NCBI GenBank assembly: GCA_003342815.1
Contig: PTEX01000016.1
Span: 2,782,731 to 2,846,730, forward strand
Length of the DNA stretch: 64,000 bases
Reading direction: 5' to 3'
Source of the DNA: Eudromia elegans
Taxonomy: Eukaryota > Chordata > Aves > Tinamiformes > Tinamidae
The position numbers and the translations under genes were made by a program. Below are positions 12,379-27,300 of the stretch, piece by piece. Every line of letters begins with the position of its first letter. The first letter of the stretch is position 1. The notes under the pieces are model-generated. The model had not been told where the DNA came from, did no database searches, and saw only the letters and a list, made by a program, of their open reading frames with translations.

Positions 12379-15300
12379 GTAATGACATCTTAGTTTAAGG
12401 GGTACTTCAAAGGCTTCAACCATCTAGTACTGGGCCTTACTTTTCACCCCAATAAGACACTCCTATATTCTGTCTATTTGTAAAGGTCCATGGGTTCAAA
12501 TCTTCCCTATTTTTGATAATGCCTGTATCTAGCAGGGAGCAAACAGGGTTTGTCACTTTAGAATAATGGTAAATCAACATCTGTCCTCCTCCAAAACACT
12601 AAGGTCTCCCCTTTCACTTTGCATGCCAAATTAGGTTCAGCACAAGTGAGCCTGCACCTTCTACAGAATCACATTGCTGTGCAAGGTGGGCACCAATGCT
12701 TATATCTCCAGTAAAAACCAAGAATCATAACAGAGACACAGGCCAGTCTGGCATTAAGTACAAAGCAGTCTGAGTTCCTAAATCCCTCACAAAAATCTTC
12801 TGTCGCTCTTCTAGGCACAATCCGGACTATAGGACCACTTGATCGAGAAGGAACATCTCACTACTGGCTGACAGTGCTAGCTCTTGACCTCGGAACAATC
12901 CCTCTGTCTGCTGTGACAGAAATTTATATTGAAGTCACTGATACCAATGACAACCCACCTCAGATGTCCAGACCTGTCTTTTATGCCTCTGTAATGGAGA
13001 ACTCCCCACCAAACACATCTGTCCTTCAGCTCGATGCCCTGGATCCAGACTCTAGCTCAGAGGGAAAGCTGACTTTTCACATCCTGACTGGAAACCCTCA
13101 GGGACTCTTCAGCATTAATCTCTTTACAGGTAAGACTAGCATCTGCCTTTAGAGCCTTTATGTGCCCAGAGGATGTTACATATTCAGTACAAACAGCCCA
13201 CACATCTACCTTTGTCACCCCTTCCTTCCACAGCAAAAGTCTCAGCCTCTAAATACACTGGGAGGGGACTAATGACTGAGAGGAATTTTCCTGGACCTGA
13301 AGGCTGCTACTTGCAGCCAGATGACTCTTAGAATGGCATGAGTTCTCTACTTCCAAAACACTAAAGAAATCAAAGAATTGCTTTTAATCTTCTCCTTACA
13401 AACATCTGGCCTCTTACATAGCCTAAATCAGGAAACATCCTTATGGAGGTGATTATCTGCTCATGAGACAGAACAAGGCAGGATTAACAAAAATGAATGC
13501 CACAGCACGCAAAGGCTCCACCCATTCTCCAGCACTATTAATGTAGTAAGTGTACTGCCATCTTCCTAGACTGTATCTTTCATCTCAGCATTAATTACCA
13601 GATCTTTCAGAGCCATCAAAAACCCACTGGTGTTTAGTGTAAACAGCTTTCTTAAACTATCATGCTAGTGCTGACATTGGGCCAGTCTGGCACAGAAATG
13701 TGTGCCATGCCCTTTGCTCTATCACCTCCTGGGAGAAGAGGGAAGGGAGGGCACGGAGCTGGAGTATGGGAGAGAATTAATTGTATGACTTTGATGTCTT
13801 GTGGGTGATAAAACAGTTCAAGTACTGCAGTGGGATAGAAGGCTGCTCTCAGATGAGAATGGAGCTTGGATGTACAGCAAAAGGCTACCATAGTTCTTAA
13901 TTGCATGTGTTGCCTGCAGTGTGCCAACAACCTCCTGCCTTGTTCCTGGAGCAGATGCTCTGCTTCTCTTGGAGAAGGACCTATAGAGCAGGCCAGAGGA
14001 GTTACTTAGAAAGAAATTTGGGAGATGAAACACTGAAACTTCCTGTTTCCCAGAGATTCTTAGGGTGCCTCTAACTGACATCATGCAGATGTACCTGGAC
14101 ATATTGACTAACTTTGAGCAAGCTACCTCCACTATCAAAACTTTTTAGCCAATTCAAGACACCATTCTGCATTTAACTTCCACAACTGCTGGGCTCCAGA
14201 GGAAAGGTGCTTCCAGAGGCCCCATTTGCATGATGCCTTTCAGACAGAATATAGACCAGAAATGGCTACAAGAACGCCATACTAGATCCATCCTGTGATG
14301 TGCTCTGAACCCCTCACACTCATGCGCACTGCAGTAAATTCAGCCTTCCCTATGCTACAGGCACCAAAGAAAACTTTCGCTGTAGTGTGAATGCAGCCCT
14401 ACAAGCAATATTGCAAGCATGCTTGTGGTAAAACAAGTGGCACCCGCAAATTCCAAACATTTGCTAGTAAGACAGCTCACCTCTAAGCCAACCCTTTAGT
14501 TCTGATCTTATACAAAAAAAGCTCGCTGAGGTATGAGTCATCTTCTATCCATCTCCCTCTACAGTAAGGCAATTTGCATGTGAAGAGTGATACATTTTTC
14601 AGTCCTGTAAGAAAATCATGAGCCGATCTTATCTCTGGGACAGTTGCTGGAGGTCTTGTGTTTAAAACCCGAGTTTAGAGGTTGCTTAAGGTTTTGCAAG
14701 TCTGATGAGGACTCAGTTCTCTCTTCTTTTACTGGCATGTCGTCCAAAAAACCAAATGATTATCTGCAAACGTTGGCATAAACTGAGCCATTTCTATGCT
14801 AGTGTTTACAGTATCTAAAGAGAAGGCATTTAATGCTATTACAAGTAAAACAAAACAAACAGAAAAAACACAGTTTGTCTAAATTTCTGGGCTGTAAATA
14901 GCTTATTTGAAACACTATAATACTTTCATTGTTTGGACAAGGACATGTTCGTGCCTCTGATAAGTAAAAACATAATCTTCTTTGATCTGATCTGGGGGCA
15001 CCCATTGGTAGTAGTGTTAGAAGATGAACTGCTGCTGTTTCAGTTTCTGGACTTTCATATTAGTGCAGGATCGAATTCAAAAACTGCCCCAAGGCAGTGA
15101 AAACCAAATGACTTCAACTACACTTAAACAAAGAGGAGAGAAAGCACTGCAAATATCTGAGCATTATGAAGGCTAAGGTGTTATTAGACCACTAAAGTTT
15201 ATTCTAGATTTTCAGTTAGGACTCATCTTTGTTTTTCAAATGCAAGAAATGCATCTACTTCCTCACTGGTTAGAGGGAATGTTCATAAAAAGATCCAGTA

Positions 15301-18300
15301 GCATCTCACTTCTTGAACTGCTAAAGATCTAAATAATTCAGATTGCCAATACTTCTTCCAAGGTCACCCTCAAATACTACAACTGCAGAAGAGTTTGAGT
15401 AGGCAGGACTGCTGGTATAGATTTATCTGTGACGCAGCTCAGCTGAATCTCTGTCACATTATTCTGTGATAAGCAACAGTTTCAAAAGGAAACCACAGAG
15501 ACTGCTGCCTTCACATGATTTTAGCAAAGTGTAGGATAATCGGTATTTTTCAAGAATTTCTCTAGCACTTCGACTAGAAAGCTGCTTACTATCGAGGATA
15601 CTATGGTTTAGACCTCTCCTCCTATCCCATGCTGTAATCCTGGGGACAAACAGGCTGGATCAGCACTGAAGCAAATCAGAGCAGAGGAGTCCCCGAGGTC
15701 AGTTTGGTGACATCCCTCGCCAATTACTAGAAGGTCTCTCCAAATAGCAGCCCCTTAGCAGAGAGAGAGAAGGAGGAAACTTGTTCTCATATTGTGCACT
15801 ACTAAGAATTAAGGGCCCGATTTACAACAGGCATAATCCTGCAGAATAGTGCCACACTAATGCATCCAGGCTGTTTCTGGTTCTGGAGCCAGCTAGTTCT
15901 GCATTTGATCTAGTAGCTGCATGGTGATGGCTTGGCCAATGGAGACATACCCAGAAAGACCCTGTGACTTCTCCTCTTGAGGACTTGGAAGGAGACAGGA
16001 ATGGCTGTGATTACTGTCCCTCAACAGGGCTTGGCTCTTCTAGCAGCCCTGAACTGCCACAGAAGAGCTCTAAGCCCTTCCAGCTCTCAGTTCCCTAAAG
16101 AGGGTGGAGAAAAAGAGGGAAAATAAATGAAAGGCTAATGAGAAGAAGGAATAAAACTGCTCAATGAGATGAAAGCTTTCTGCCATCGGCAATGGAATCT
16201 TTCCAGCCCAGCCTGGCAGCTGGTGCACAGCAGCTTTTGAGAGAGATGGATAGACAGAGAAATAGATGGAGAGATAGTAGGGTTTGGGGTATTCTTTTGC
16301 TGGAAAAGCTTTCAGGTTGTTTTGTGCTGGATTTGCAGTCCATGATGTAAAGCAGGTTCCAGTCCAGACAGGACTGGAAGGAATTAGGAGATGGTGGCAG
16401 GAAGAGTTGAGGCAAAGCCATTCATCCTGCCAGAAGGCTGTTTTGGAGAATCCTTTTGCCTCGCTTTATTCATCTGCAGCTCTTGTCCTACCTAAGTCTT
16501 GCCCTTCAGGCACTTCTCTTGCTGTGTATGTGTCCACAGGTTTCTCAAGGATGCCTGGTTATCTCTGCACTTCTCTGCATAGAAGGGTGCCAAACACAAC
16601 TTGTTCGTTAAATCTTAAATGCTACTACCTAAACTAACTTACTACAGGCTACAGCAGGGCATGGAATAGCACAGAGGAGAGTCAGAACAAGAGTGGAGAT
16701 GGTAAGGAAGGAGAAGAGAGGGTGAGAGGGAAATCAGAAGTGGGACAATAGAAAAAGGATTTCAGGGGAACAGCCTTTTCCCTTCTCAGGCTCTCACCAA
16801 AAGCCTCAGTGCCTGCGAACCTGGTTCTGGCTATTTTAACTATTTAAGATTTGCCTCCTTGCAGCCAGGGCAGGGGGCCAGCAACCTCCACCCCACTCCT
16901 GCTCCTGCCAGTAAAAGTTATTATTTTTTGTTCCCTAACAACAATGCACTGTTAATTTTGCTGCTCCTGTTCCAACACGACCAGCTTTTCCTCTCTCCCC
17001 TTTCCAGGCTGCAAGCAGGAGAACACAAACGATCTTTTCCCATTGCTTGCATGTAGACAGGTCACAAGGGGCAGGCCTGTGCCTGTCTGCATGCAAGCAG
17101 CAGAGGGGATCGTTTAAGGACCTGCAGGTGAATAGAGAGCTCATCTATCCAAGAAAAAACAATTAGACCTTCCTTTTTTCCCCCCTTCCCCAGTCTTCAG
17201 GGGACTCAGCAGAAACACCAGCACTTCCAGGGCCACCTACAAGAACACTAATATAAGACACCCACCGGACAGCCTAGTCTGATTTTCCAACAGGACAGGG
17301 AATGCACCAATACCACGCATGCACAAAACACTGCTCATTAGCCAGTAAGCGAAAATGTTCCAGGACCTAGTAAGGAGCAGCAAAAAGAACAGAGTAACTG
17401 TTTCCCTGGGCCACAGAAGCTGATGGCTGTACCCCTTTAATAAGTTTCCACTTCCATTTTAGCCCTCTGGCTTAACAAAAGTGTAAGTAGCAACAAATAA
17501 AAATATGCATTAAATCCAGCTGGCTTCTCTCAGGCACCACATCCTACCCCCGTCTCCCTGTCTCTTGGTGCTCAAGTGCTGGGTGAACACTTCTGACAGT
17601 GTGGGCTCCTTGGCAGCTGCCCAGCACCGTGGCTCGCTGCAGGAGTGGAGCGATTAACTGTTAACCACAAGAGCTTTCTGGTCTCAGGGCACACTGGTCA
17701 CTGACCCTGGGGAGGAATTGGGAGCTGTGATTGGGCACAGGGTAGGGGACAGAGGAATTTTGCTGAGGGTCAGGAAGAGAAGCCGATCCTTTGAGTTGTG
17801 ACTCGACAGATATGAAGCTAAAGCTACAAATGCTGACTTAAAACTCCCAGTGAGGGATATGGCACAGGTCTGTGATGGGGAGCAGAGTCAGCTGTTACTC
17901 TCCTGGAGTAACAGATCGGAGCATCTTCGAGTGTTGCAGATGTCAAAGATAACCATTAAGCTCCAGTTCATGTGCCTTCACTGAAGTCCTGCATCCCTAG
18001 TCCCCAACATGAGAGGCTGTGATCCTGTTTTCTTTCATTTCCATTATCAGAGCATGAAAGAATTTCAATGTGTTGCCAGGAAAATCCAAATAATCACTTC
18101 AGAGTGAAAGTTTAAGAAGTTATCTTCTATCAGCTGATATGCAATAAATGAACGTGCACACGATGTCAGTCTGTTGCAATTGCATTTTGCAATGCAAGAG
18201 ACTAAAAGTATCCACACTATCTCCATAGGTATCTGGGGGTGCTCCTGTGAGTACCAGCTGTGTGTCCTGCAGTTGTTAGGTCAAAATTATTAACTATCAC

Positions 18301-21300
18301 CCAAAGTAGCAGGAATGTCAGTCCTCTCTCATCCAGCCAATTGGCAAGGCACAGAGAAGCATCAGGAATCTTAACTAACCACTGCTACAGTTGCCTGCTT
18401 ATGTCCCAATTAAGAGAGTACTTTCATGCACATCAAATTCTTTGCTATTATTGGAACCCAACAGTCACCCATTGGCCAGGGAGAGATCCAGAATTCCTCA
18501 GTCACTGTACACTTAGGCCAGTATTGAATCTTCACCTGCTGAGATGTCAAAAAGAGAGATTAGGGAGAAAAAAAAATCCATGACATGCACACAAACACAG
18601 CCTCTCAAATCATCTTGTCATAACACATTAAGGAGTGTTGATTTATGATTGTAAAAGCATCAAATAAATGTTTAGTGTAGCACCTGGTGCCAAATACGAA
18701 TAATCCCGGAGAACAAGTGGTAACGGTTAACAGTAGTTCTGTTCCAAGCAGCTGCTCCCTCTTTCAGCTGCCTGGTATTTCTTGCAGCCATTTGAAATTT
18801 TCTCCTGCCTATCACATTCAGACAGCAATACATCAAAGAACTATGATAAAACTGAAAACAACACAAATTATGAAAAGCTTTTTTTGACTTTGGATCAATT
18901 ATGAGCAGTGCAGCGGGTTCATTTGACTCCGATTTACAAGTCTTGTAGTCAAATGCACATGAACATGTGCTCACAGCCCTGCAAGTGCACACTGACTCCC
19001 TTGAGAAGCATTTCCCAAAGCAGCACGACCCTATCTCACTACTTGCATTTGAGACAGAATTTTCACTGCTTTCAGACTGAGTTGGTAGGAGAAAGCAGGA
19101 CTTCTCTTTGCTAGAAAGAAACGCCCTCGTAACTGTGACCGCCAGCAGCAGGAGGCATCAAGCTTGGGCAAAAGTGCTCACAATTGCCAGAAAATTCTTG
19201 TACATGATTTCCATCATCTGTAAAATAGTTCTGAAAATGGTCTAGAGCTGGTTTGCACCAGAGGTGAAGAATCAATGCACTTGATAAGGACTACTAGCAA
19301 GCCAGATGCAGAATCCCACTGTCCATTCGGCACTTGTGCTTACTGAGCTTCATTAAGCGACAGGCCCAAAGGAGGCAATTATGGCAATTATGACAGTTTT
19401 ATTTAACCTCTACTTGATAAAAGGAAAAAAAATTTTAAAAAAATCCCTCCTGCATTCATCTATCCTCTGTGGTTAAAATTGTGTATGTTTCTTGGAAATC
19501 TCTAAATCTTAAGGAAAGACTTTGAATTGTTTGAATTGATTCATCCCATCTCTCAACAAGGCTTAAATAATCATTGTCGTTATCAACAATGCAGCTTATT
19601 TTTAGAGTAAATGCATTTGTTCTGTCAGTGGAATACTATAAAGAAGGTATTTCCCCAAGAAAGACGACAAACTTTTCTCAAAACACTGGAAATTACAAAG
19701 ACAAAGTTCGAAACAGAGACAAGAGGAGTCAAGACTTGTCAAGAGGACGAATTTTTGCCAACACATGCAGAATGTTTCTTACTTAGAGGCATAAGTAAAG
19801 GGTTTTTTCACAGTCCTGCTGCCTTTCTCACCAAAAGGCTCACCACAAGTGCTTGACAACCACCAAATAACGTAGACAACTGTTAGGTGTCCTCCCCACC
19901 ACTGTGGTCTCTGTAATCAAAGGAGAAAGAGCAGTACCTCCGCCAAGGGATTCACACTAGATGTGGACAAATAGCTCTGGAGGTATCTGTGTCTTTCTGG
20001 TTGTGAAGGGAACTTTAAAAAGACCATCAGGTGGGCTGATGTCGGGCAATATTTAGTCAGCCTTCACTTTCCTCAGACACTGAGGCTTACAGCGTAGTGA
20101 GGTTCTTTTTCTCTTGGCAGGTCTGATTTCTACAACTTCGCGGCAGCTGGATCGAGAATACAAGGCTGAACATATCCTAGAGGTGGGTAATGATGATTGT
20201 AATTAGCTTTATTTACTTACAAGTGCATTAAGTCCTCAAAGAACTTTCCCTACAAGTTGGAGCACAGAGAAAGAATTTCATCCCATCACTGCTGGGAAAG
20301 TTAATTAAATGGAGTATGTTGCCATAAGAGACAGCTGCTGAAGTACTGCAGGGTTTATTATTTCCTTAGTGAGGATTGGAGCAAAAGGCTTATTCTGGAA
20401 GCTGTGGGAATGTAGGAAGAGGCCTGGAATTGTCCTCTAGCTGGTTGGATAATAAATTACTTGAAAAGGAGTAAGTCAGAGAAATCTACCCTTATTTATC
20501 TCATTGTACCAAACACTATTCTCTAGCTTTGCATTACCTGCCTCTGTCCTTAGCTGCTCCAAGCTATACATATTTACATTAGAGGAATCTTAAGGTGTTT
20601 CAGTGCATGAGAGTAAGAATAATGTACTTCTGTCTGCAACTGGAACATGCTGAGAGCGTGCACAGGCACAGCTAAGTAAAGATGGGTGATTAACTTGTAA
20701 AGATGCTATAATAAAAGTGCTTTCAATGTGTGACCTCTAAATACCAAAACTCTGGCTTACTAGTGAGGTCTCACCCTGCAAGAACCTTGCACACTCACTC
20801 CTTGTATCTACACAAGCCTTGGAGATACATCCACTAGATTTTACCCTGTAGAAAGCAGCAATGTCTTTGAAAATGCTGGGATACAAATGCAAAACTACAC
20901 CCAGAACACTCTCTTAATCACTACCATCGGGATGAAGGGTAGCTGATCATGGCAAGCATCTCTGTCATCACCTACTCCCTTTGCTTGCTGGCAGGTGGCT
21001 GTTTCAGACAACGGAGATCCTGCCCTGAAGTCCACTAGCAGAGTCGTCATACAAGTGCTGGATGCTAACGACAGCCCTCCCAGTTTTCCCCACAAACTCT
21101 TCATGGTGCAGCTGCCTGAGAGAGAGGCCTCAGAGACACCACTGCCTGTCTACAGGCTGATTGCATCTGACCGTGACCAGGGCCAGAACAGCCAGATCAC
21201 CTACACCATTGAGGAGGAGGAGGAAGGGATATTCACCATCAACCCCACGACAGGGATGGTGTTCTCCAGGAAGGCTTTTCCTGCCTCTGAATACAACATA

Positions 21301-24300
21301 CTCACGGTGAGAGGAGAGAGAAGCAGGGAGCACCAGTGGGAAGAGATGGATCTAGAATGAAAGACACGAAAAGTTTCAGATAGTGAAAAGATAAAAAGAA
21401 AAAGATGGAGGAAACGCAACAGTGTGAACAGAGTTTGAATGAGTCAGACAAGTTACAGTGAGATAAACTGGGAGGGACTGATGGAGGAAGAAGAAATGTA
21501 GAATGCAAGAAGCTATTTAAAAAATGGAGGGAAAATGTAAAATAGGCTATCCAACCCACTCTCAGATGAGGATATAGTGATCCATCATCCCGTCTAGATG
21601 TGGACCTAAATCTGAACAGTCTGGGTATTTCAGGGGTGCCCCCCTTTTTCATTCTGGTCTGACCATAGCACCTTGACCTAGATTTAAAGCTCTCTGATAC
21701 TCTGTGGGTCGAGGTTTGTGGTCCAGTCTTTGCTTCGGACTAAGCTTGACAGATTTTCTTGATAGTCAAGAGGAATTTGAGTTGCACAATCTCACCCAGG
21801 AAACAGCCAGAACGTGGCCCACTGGGACAAGACCCGTTTTGTGAGATTTTGGGCACACTCAGACCTGAAGCTCCTGGCAGGAGGGAGAAGGAACTTACAG
21901 CACAACACTGAGAAGTCCATCCAGCCCTTATTAACATTGCGGACAGCAAAACCAGCCCTAATCCTGACCATGCATGTGTTTCTCGGCAGGTCAAGGCAAC
22001 AGATGGAGGCAGCCCGCCACTCTCCTCCCACGTGCGACTCCACATCAGCTGGGTTGCCCGGCCTGGCCCTTCCTCAGAGCCTCTAGCTTTTGATGAGCCC
22101 CATTTTAACTTTGCCGTCATGGAAACAGATCCTGTGAACCACATGGTGGGAGTGATCAGCATCGAAATGGGCCCCAGCCAAGTGTGGTTTAATATCACAG
22201 GTGAGACACAAAAATGAAACCAGCACAACAATGTCTGGGAGAGCTTGCCCCAGCTCCCTCGGAGTTGAGCACTACCCTGCCTGAGCTAATGAAGTTGTTT
22301 GCTTTAGGTGTAGGTGAGTTACAGCAAAAGCTCTCTCATAGACAAAGGCTTAAGCAGCAAGAGGCAAAGCTGCCTAAGGGCTCCTATGCCAAGTGCAGTT
22401 ATCTAATACACTTTTTAAATGACATTCTAGTGCCTGCCAGTACTGAGGTGTTCTCCAGTATGCCTGAAAAGTAGCACACAGCCAACCCCAGCTCTTCCTG
22501 AGAAACGAGGGGCAGTGCTGGGGCGGTGGTAGAATATCTTGAGATGCAAGTGGCTGGTATGGGTCTTGAAATTCCCATCTGGCAGACCGGCCACATATCT
22601 TCTTCCCAAGCCCACAGTCTCAACAAGTTGCTGAGAGGGAAGGACACCATAAAGAGCAGGTTTGACTTGACTGGTGGGCCTTTTGCTTCCACTTCATGGC
22701 ACCCGAGAGATGATTTACATGTGAAACATGAAGCATCTCTAGGCCATCCCCTGAGATATATGATGTCAGGGCAGTGGGGGTGTGGGCTGCCATCCCAGGG
22801 GACTTGTCAGGTGGCATGTGTGCAGAACTGGTCCTACTAAGACAGGCCAATTGTGCTTATGTAATTTGGTGTTTTGAAGTGGTACCCCAATCAACCTTGC
22901 ACGGCCTCTTCTCTGACATTGCCTGCAGGGCTTGCCCTCCTTACACTAAGCCTTAATTGGGCAAGTAAATTGTTTTTCCTGTTAGTACGCTAGGGCATGG
23001 ATAATGGTGTATAAATACAATTAAACAACAAAAGATACAATGCAGCACAGGCAATGTCAGTGCAAGACTTATCTTGCATTAGTAGAATGACAGATAATGC
23101 CAGGAGGCCCCTTCCTCGGGCCTCCTTTTCCACTTGGCACCATGCAAAGGGAGCCCTTCTCTCACAGCTCAGGGGAAGGCATCCACAGGTATCTTCCTCT
23201 TGCCCTGTTTCTGCTTTCTGTCTCTTCCTGGCAGGAAAGAGTGGTCCAGATAGCTAGCAACCAGTTTCTTTCAAAGGGAAAAGTGTGATTTAACAGCCAG
23301 ACAGGATTTTCCCACATGGTTGAAGAAAGAAGCAGAATCCAGCATATCTGGTAGTCAGAAATAGAACAGCAGAGACTTGACATAAATAGCAGAAGAGAGA
23401 GCAGTGCAGTAGTGTTTCAAATGCAATAGAGGAGGCAACCAGCAAGTGAGGCATAAGGAAGAAGCTACCGCACCCGGGCTGAGCAGTGATAGCAGCAGGA
23501 GCAGCTTTTTGCTGCTGAGCTGCTCAGGCCTGTGGTTTCCTGCACAATGCAGCCATCTGTGATGGAGGCATCAAGCTTTGCTCACCCTGGAAGCACCGTC
23601 TGCCTCCCCAACTGTTCCGGTACTGGGCTTCCTCAAGGAGCTTGCAGGCTCCCAGCCGTGGCAAGAGACCTTTGCAGACGTGCCTGTGGCATGACCTTCA
23701 GTTGGAAGCCCGCAGGAGCTTTGTTTGGCACTGCAGGACTCTGATGCATGCTAAGCCTCTGATGCTGCATAGCTGGAGATTTTGGGCAAATTTAGACACT
23801 TCCTTATGTGTCTGTTGCAAATCTAGCCAAGATACCATATGCATAAATGCATCCTTTTCTCTCATCCCTCTTCTTTTTCTCCCCCCATCTTCCCTCCATT
23901 TTCTCCCATATTCCTTTGTCTCTCTGATTCCCTCTTTGTCTGACTTCTCCATGTCCTCCTAGCCCTGTGTTTCCATCCATCAAAAAACCATCACAAAGTC
24001 CATCAAAAGACACAGACGTGACCTTCTAGTATTCAGGGAGACCTCACCTACAGCACCATCCCCAAACTGCCTGTGGCCAAAGTATGAATGCCAACACATC
24101 ACTGCCCAAGGGGTATTATCTGGCACACCACATACTTCTGTATCTGGATATAAGCCTGGTCTATGGTTTGTGTACAGTCTGCAGGTCCTCATGCTTAGAT
24201 CTTCAGCCAGTTCCTGTAATTCTTTTCCCTGCAGAGGCTGCAGTAACCTGCAGCTTGTTGCAGACTTGCTCTCCCCCATTTCCTTTTCTAATCTCTCCCT

Positions 24301-27300
24301 TATCACAGGTGGTGATGAGGACATGGATTTTGATATTGAAAAGAGTACAGGCAGCATGGTCATCGCAAGACCCCTTGATGCCAGAAAGAAGTCAAGCTAT
24401 AATCTGACCGTAGAAGTCACTGATGGGTCCACTACCATCAAAACCCAGGTAATGCTTTTCACTGTAGTAGACCAAGTCTAGAAAAAATACACAAAGGGAA
24501 ATCCTTCCACTGAGCTCTGGATCAGGTGTTAGGCACAAGAATCTCATTACACTGATCTTCCACTACAGAGGGACGTGAGTCTTTTCTGAATGTCAAGCTG
24601 AGAATTTTTCAGGCTGTTGGAAACACACAGTGTCTTGGAAAGCCCAGCTCTTTCCTGATGATCACAGCCAATCTGTTTTCAGAACAAGCCAAGTGGAGTT
24701 TACATACTGAGTCCTCAGCTAGCTCTCAGCTGCTCAGATTAAATTACAGGTTGCTTGGAGTAACAGACTTAAAATACAGCTAAATTGTGCTCAGATACCT
24801 GGTGGCACATCTAATGGTGTTCCCAGGACTTGGCGGACTGTGTAAAGAGAGCAGAGATGCGTCTATAAGAGATGGCATCAGGCTCTGCCTTGTCTGACTC
24901 CAACGCATGGTGTATTAATCGCATAACAGCACAGAGATCCAAAGGGCTGATTGAGGCTACTACAGAAAGGCTGAGTCTTCTGAATTGTTGGATGAGAAGC
25001 ACTGGTGAGAGCAAGCCTGCTGCACTCGAGCATGCCCCTGAGCCCCAGTTCCTAACCCTGCTGAGGTTTTCCCGTATTTAGCTATACTTAGGAAGGGTGT
25101 TCAGAGCTTAATCTTTCACCAAATGTTTTCTCCATACACAAGAAACCAAAAATCCAACCTTCAGTGTATGGAGGAAGGGCTGCATCATGAGTCACCTGTG
25201 AGTTAACACTTATCGTGGGAAATTCATTGCAGAGGTGTGTGAGGGCTGGTGAATGAAGAACACTACCATTCCTGTGAAATACAGTGCTAACGGATGGCTA
25301 TCTCGACTATCTTAAAGTAATATTCTAAATAAACAAACAAAGCCTGGCCTTGCCTGGTATGCATTCCCTGCCACTTTGCATCTCATCCCCAAGTTTATTT
25401 TGGCACTCAAAGCCACTGGCACGTGTCAGCCAAGGTGTTTGTGCAAAACACCTATGGCATGTTCAGGTTTGTTAAAAGAAGCAAATTATTACACTTGATT
25501 GGGCCTTCCTAAGAGGCAGTCAATACATCAGTAGGGGACAGTCAAGGTACAAAAACAAATAGAAGAAATCAGAGAACCTGGCAAGCAGAATTAGGGCTGT
25601 CCATCCAAAGGTATTTGCTGTTAAGTGCAGATGGGAGTATTTGTCTGTACTAGAGTGTAGACTGCAAGCGTTGCTTCTACATACCTTCTGCATGAATGTT
25701 CTGCTTCTGAGATATGTCATCCCTGCCCTTCTTTTACCAAACATTTCCCTTCTGTTAGTGTCGGGGCATTAGCCAACAGAGCCTGGTACCCTGGTTAAGA
25801 CAGTACTACTTTATAGGGCAACTATGAAGGTTTCCTTCAGTGCCAAGTGCAGGCATGTTTACTATAAATGGCTTTGCTGACTGGAGAGAACAACAAAGGA
25901 AAAGAAAGCAAATTAAAATTACCTACGGAAAGCACAGCGGGTGTTCCTCTGCTAAAGATGTGAAAGGGCTGCCAGTCACTAAGGATGGCAAAACCCCAAG
26001 AACTCAAAAGGACTGTGATAGTTACACAGTTCAGAGCACTACTCCACCCAGGAGGGATTAGTAGCTGTGATTTTGCATGGATACATAAGTTTGGTACTCT
26101 CAAGTCTCTGTTGCCCTCACTGTGTCATCTCCCCATCAGGCCTTTATCCATGTGATTGACATCAACCAGCACCGTCCCCAGTTCCTGGAAAGCCATTACG
26201 AGGTGACAGTTCCTGAAGATACACCCTCTGGGAGAGAAATCCTTCAAGTCAGCGCAACAGACAAGGACAAAGGGAAAGGGCTCATATACACCATCCAAGG
26301 CAGCGTGGACCCCAAAAGCACAAGACTTTTCCAGTTGGATCCAAGCAGTGGGGTCCTCACGACAGCAGAAGGGTTTAGTTCCCAGCCCATGCCACAGCAC
26401 ACGTTAACAGTGATGGTGAGTCTTAGCCAAAGCCTAAATCCATTAGCTTAGCCAGGATATAACTGCAACACAGGTTGCTTGACAAATTCAGATAGATTCT
26501 AATATTTGTCAGAGTTTTTGTCTAGAATGACAGAGATGAAAGCAGGGTTAACTTTTGCTATATAACTATTCTGGGTAGATCTGGTTGCAGCTGTTCTCAT
26601 ACAGATCAAAAGCATACTATTGTCCCTTAGTAAAAGCATACTAAGAAAACATAGGAGCATAAGAATATAAAAACAGCTCTATCAGCTGAGAGCAAAGAAC
26701 CATTTCACCTAGTATCTTGTCTAAGCCAGCAGCCCACAACAGGTAGTTAGGGAAGAATGTAAGAACAAGGGAAGTCTGCAGGGTTCCCTCCAAGGATATT
26801 CATCCACCACTTTTCAGTTCCAAGGCTGTGCTTTGGCTCAGAAACTTGCAGGTTCACTGCCATCTGAAAGCTCTGTGCAGCTGCAGCACGCAGGCCTCTG
26901 TAATAATCTTGATGAGCTATTAGAAACCAGGTGCAGGAAAGGCTGCCTGCTTCCTGAGCAGGATGGTACCTGTTCTTCCTCTCTGCCCTTCAGGTACGGG
27001 ACCAGGAGGTCCCCATCAAGAGGAACTTTGCTCGGATTGTCATCCACGTGGAGAACAGCAACCTTCACCCCCCACAGTTCAGCAGCATCCACTATGAAGC
27101 AGAAGTGCTGGACTCAGCAGTATTGGGCACTGAGGTTATGCAAGTCAGAGCCCTTGATCCAGACCAAGGAGCCAATGCTGAAATCCACTACTCCCTACAG
27201 GCAGGTGAGAGTCATTCAATAAGGTAGCCTGCTGTGAACACATCTGCATTTCCATGCTCTAGTGGTGGACATACAGTCAAATAGCTTTCTCTAGTTTACA

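Larger units (their letters stand above)
22201..24308 (+). other. FAT2 intron 5
   Basis: No exon seen. It holds a perfect 8-bp GC-rich hairpin at 23103-23125 and a pyrimidine-rich tract at about 23853-23945. Confidence 0.75.
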
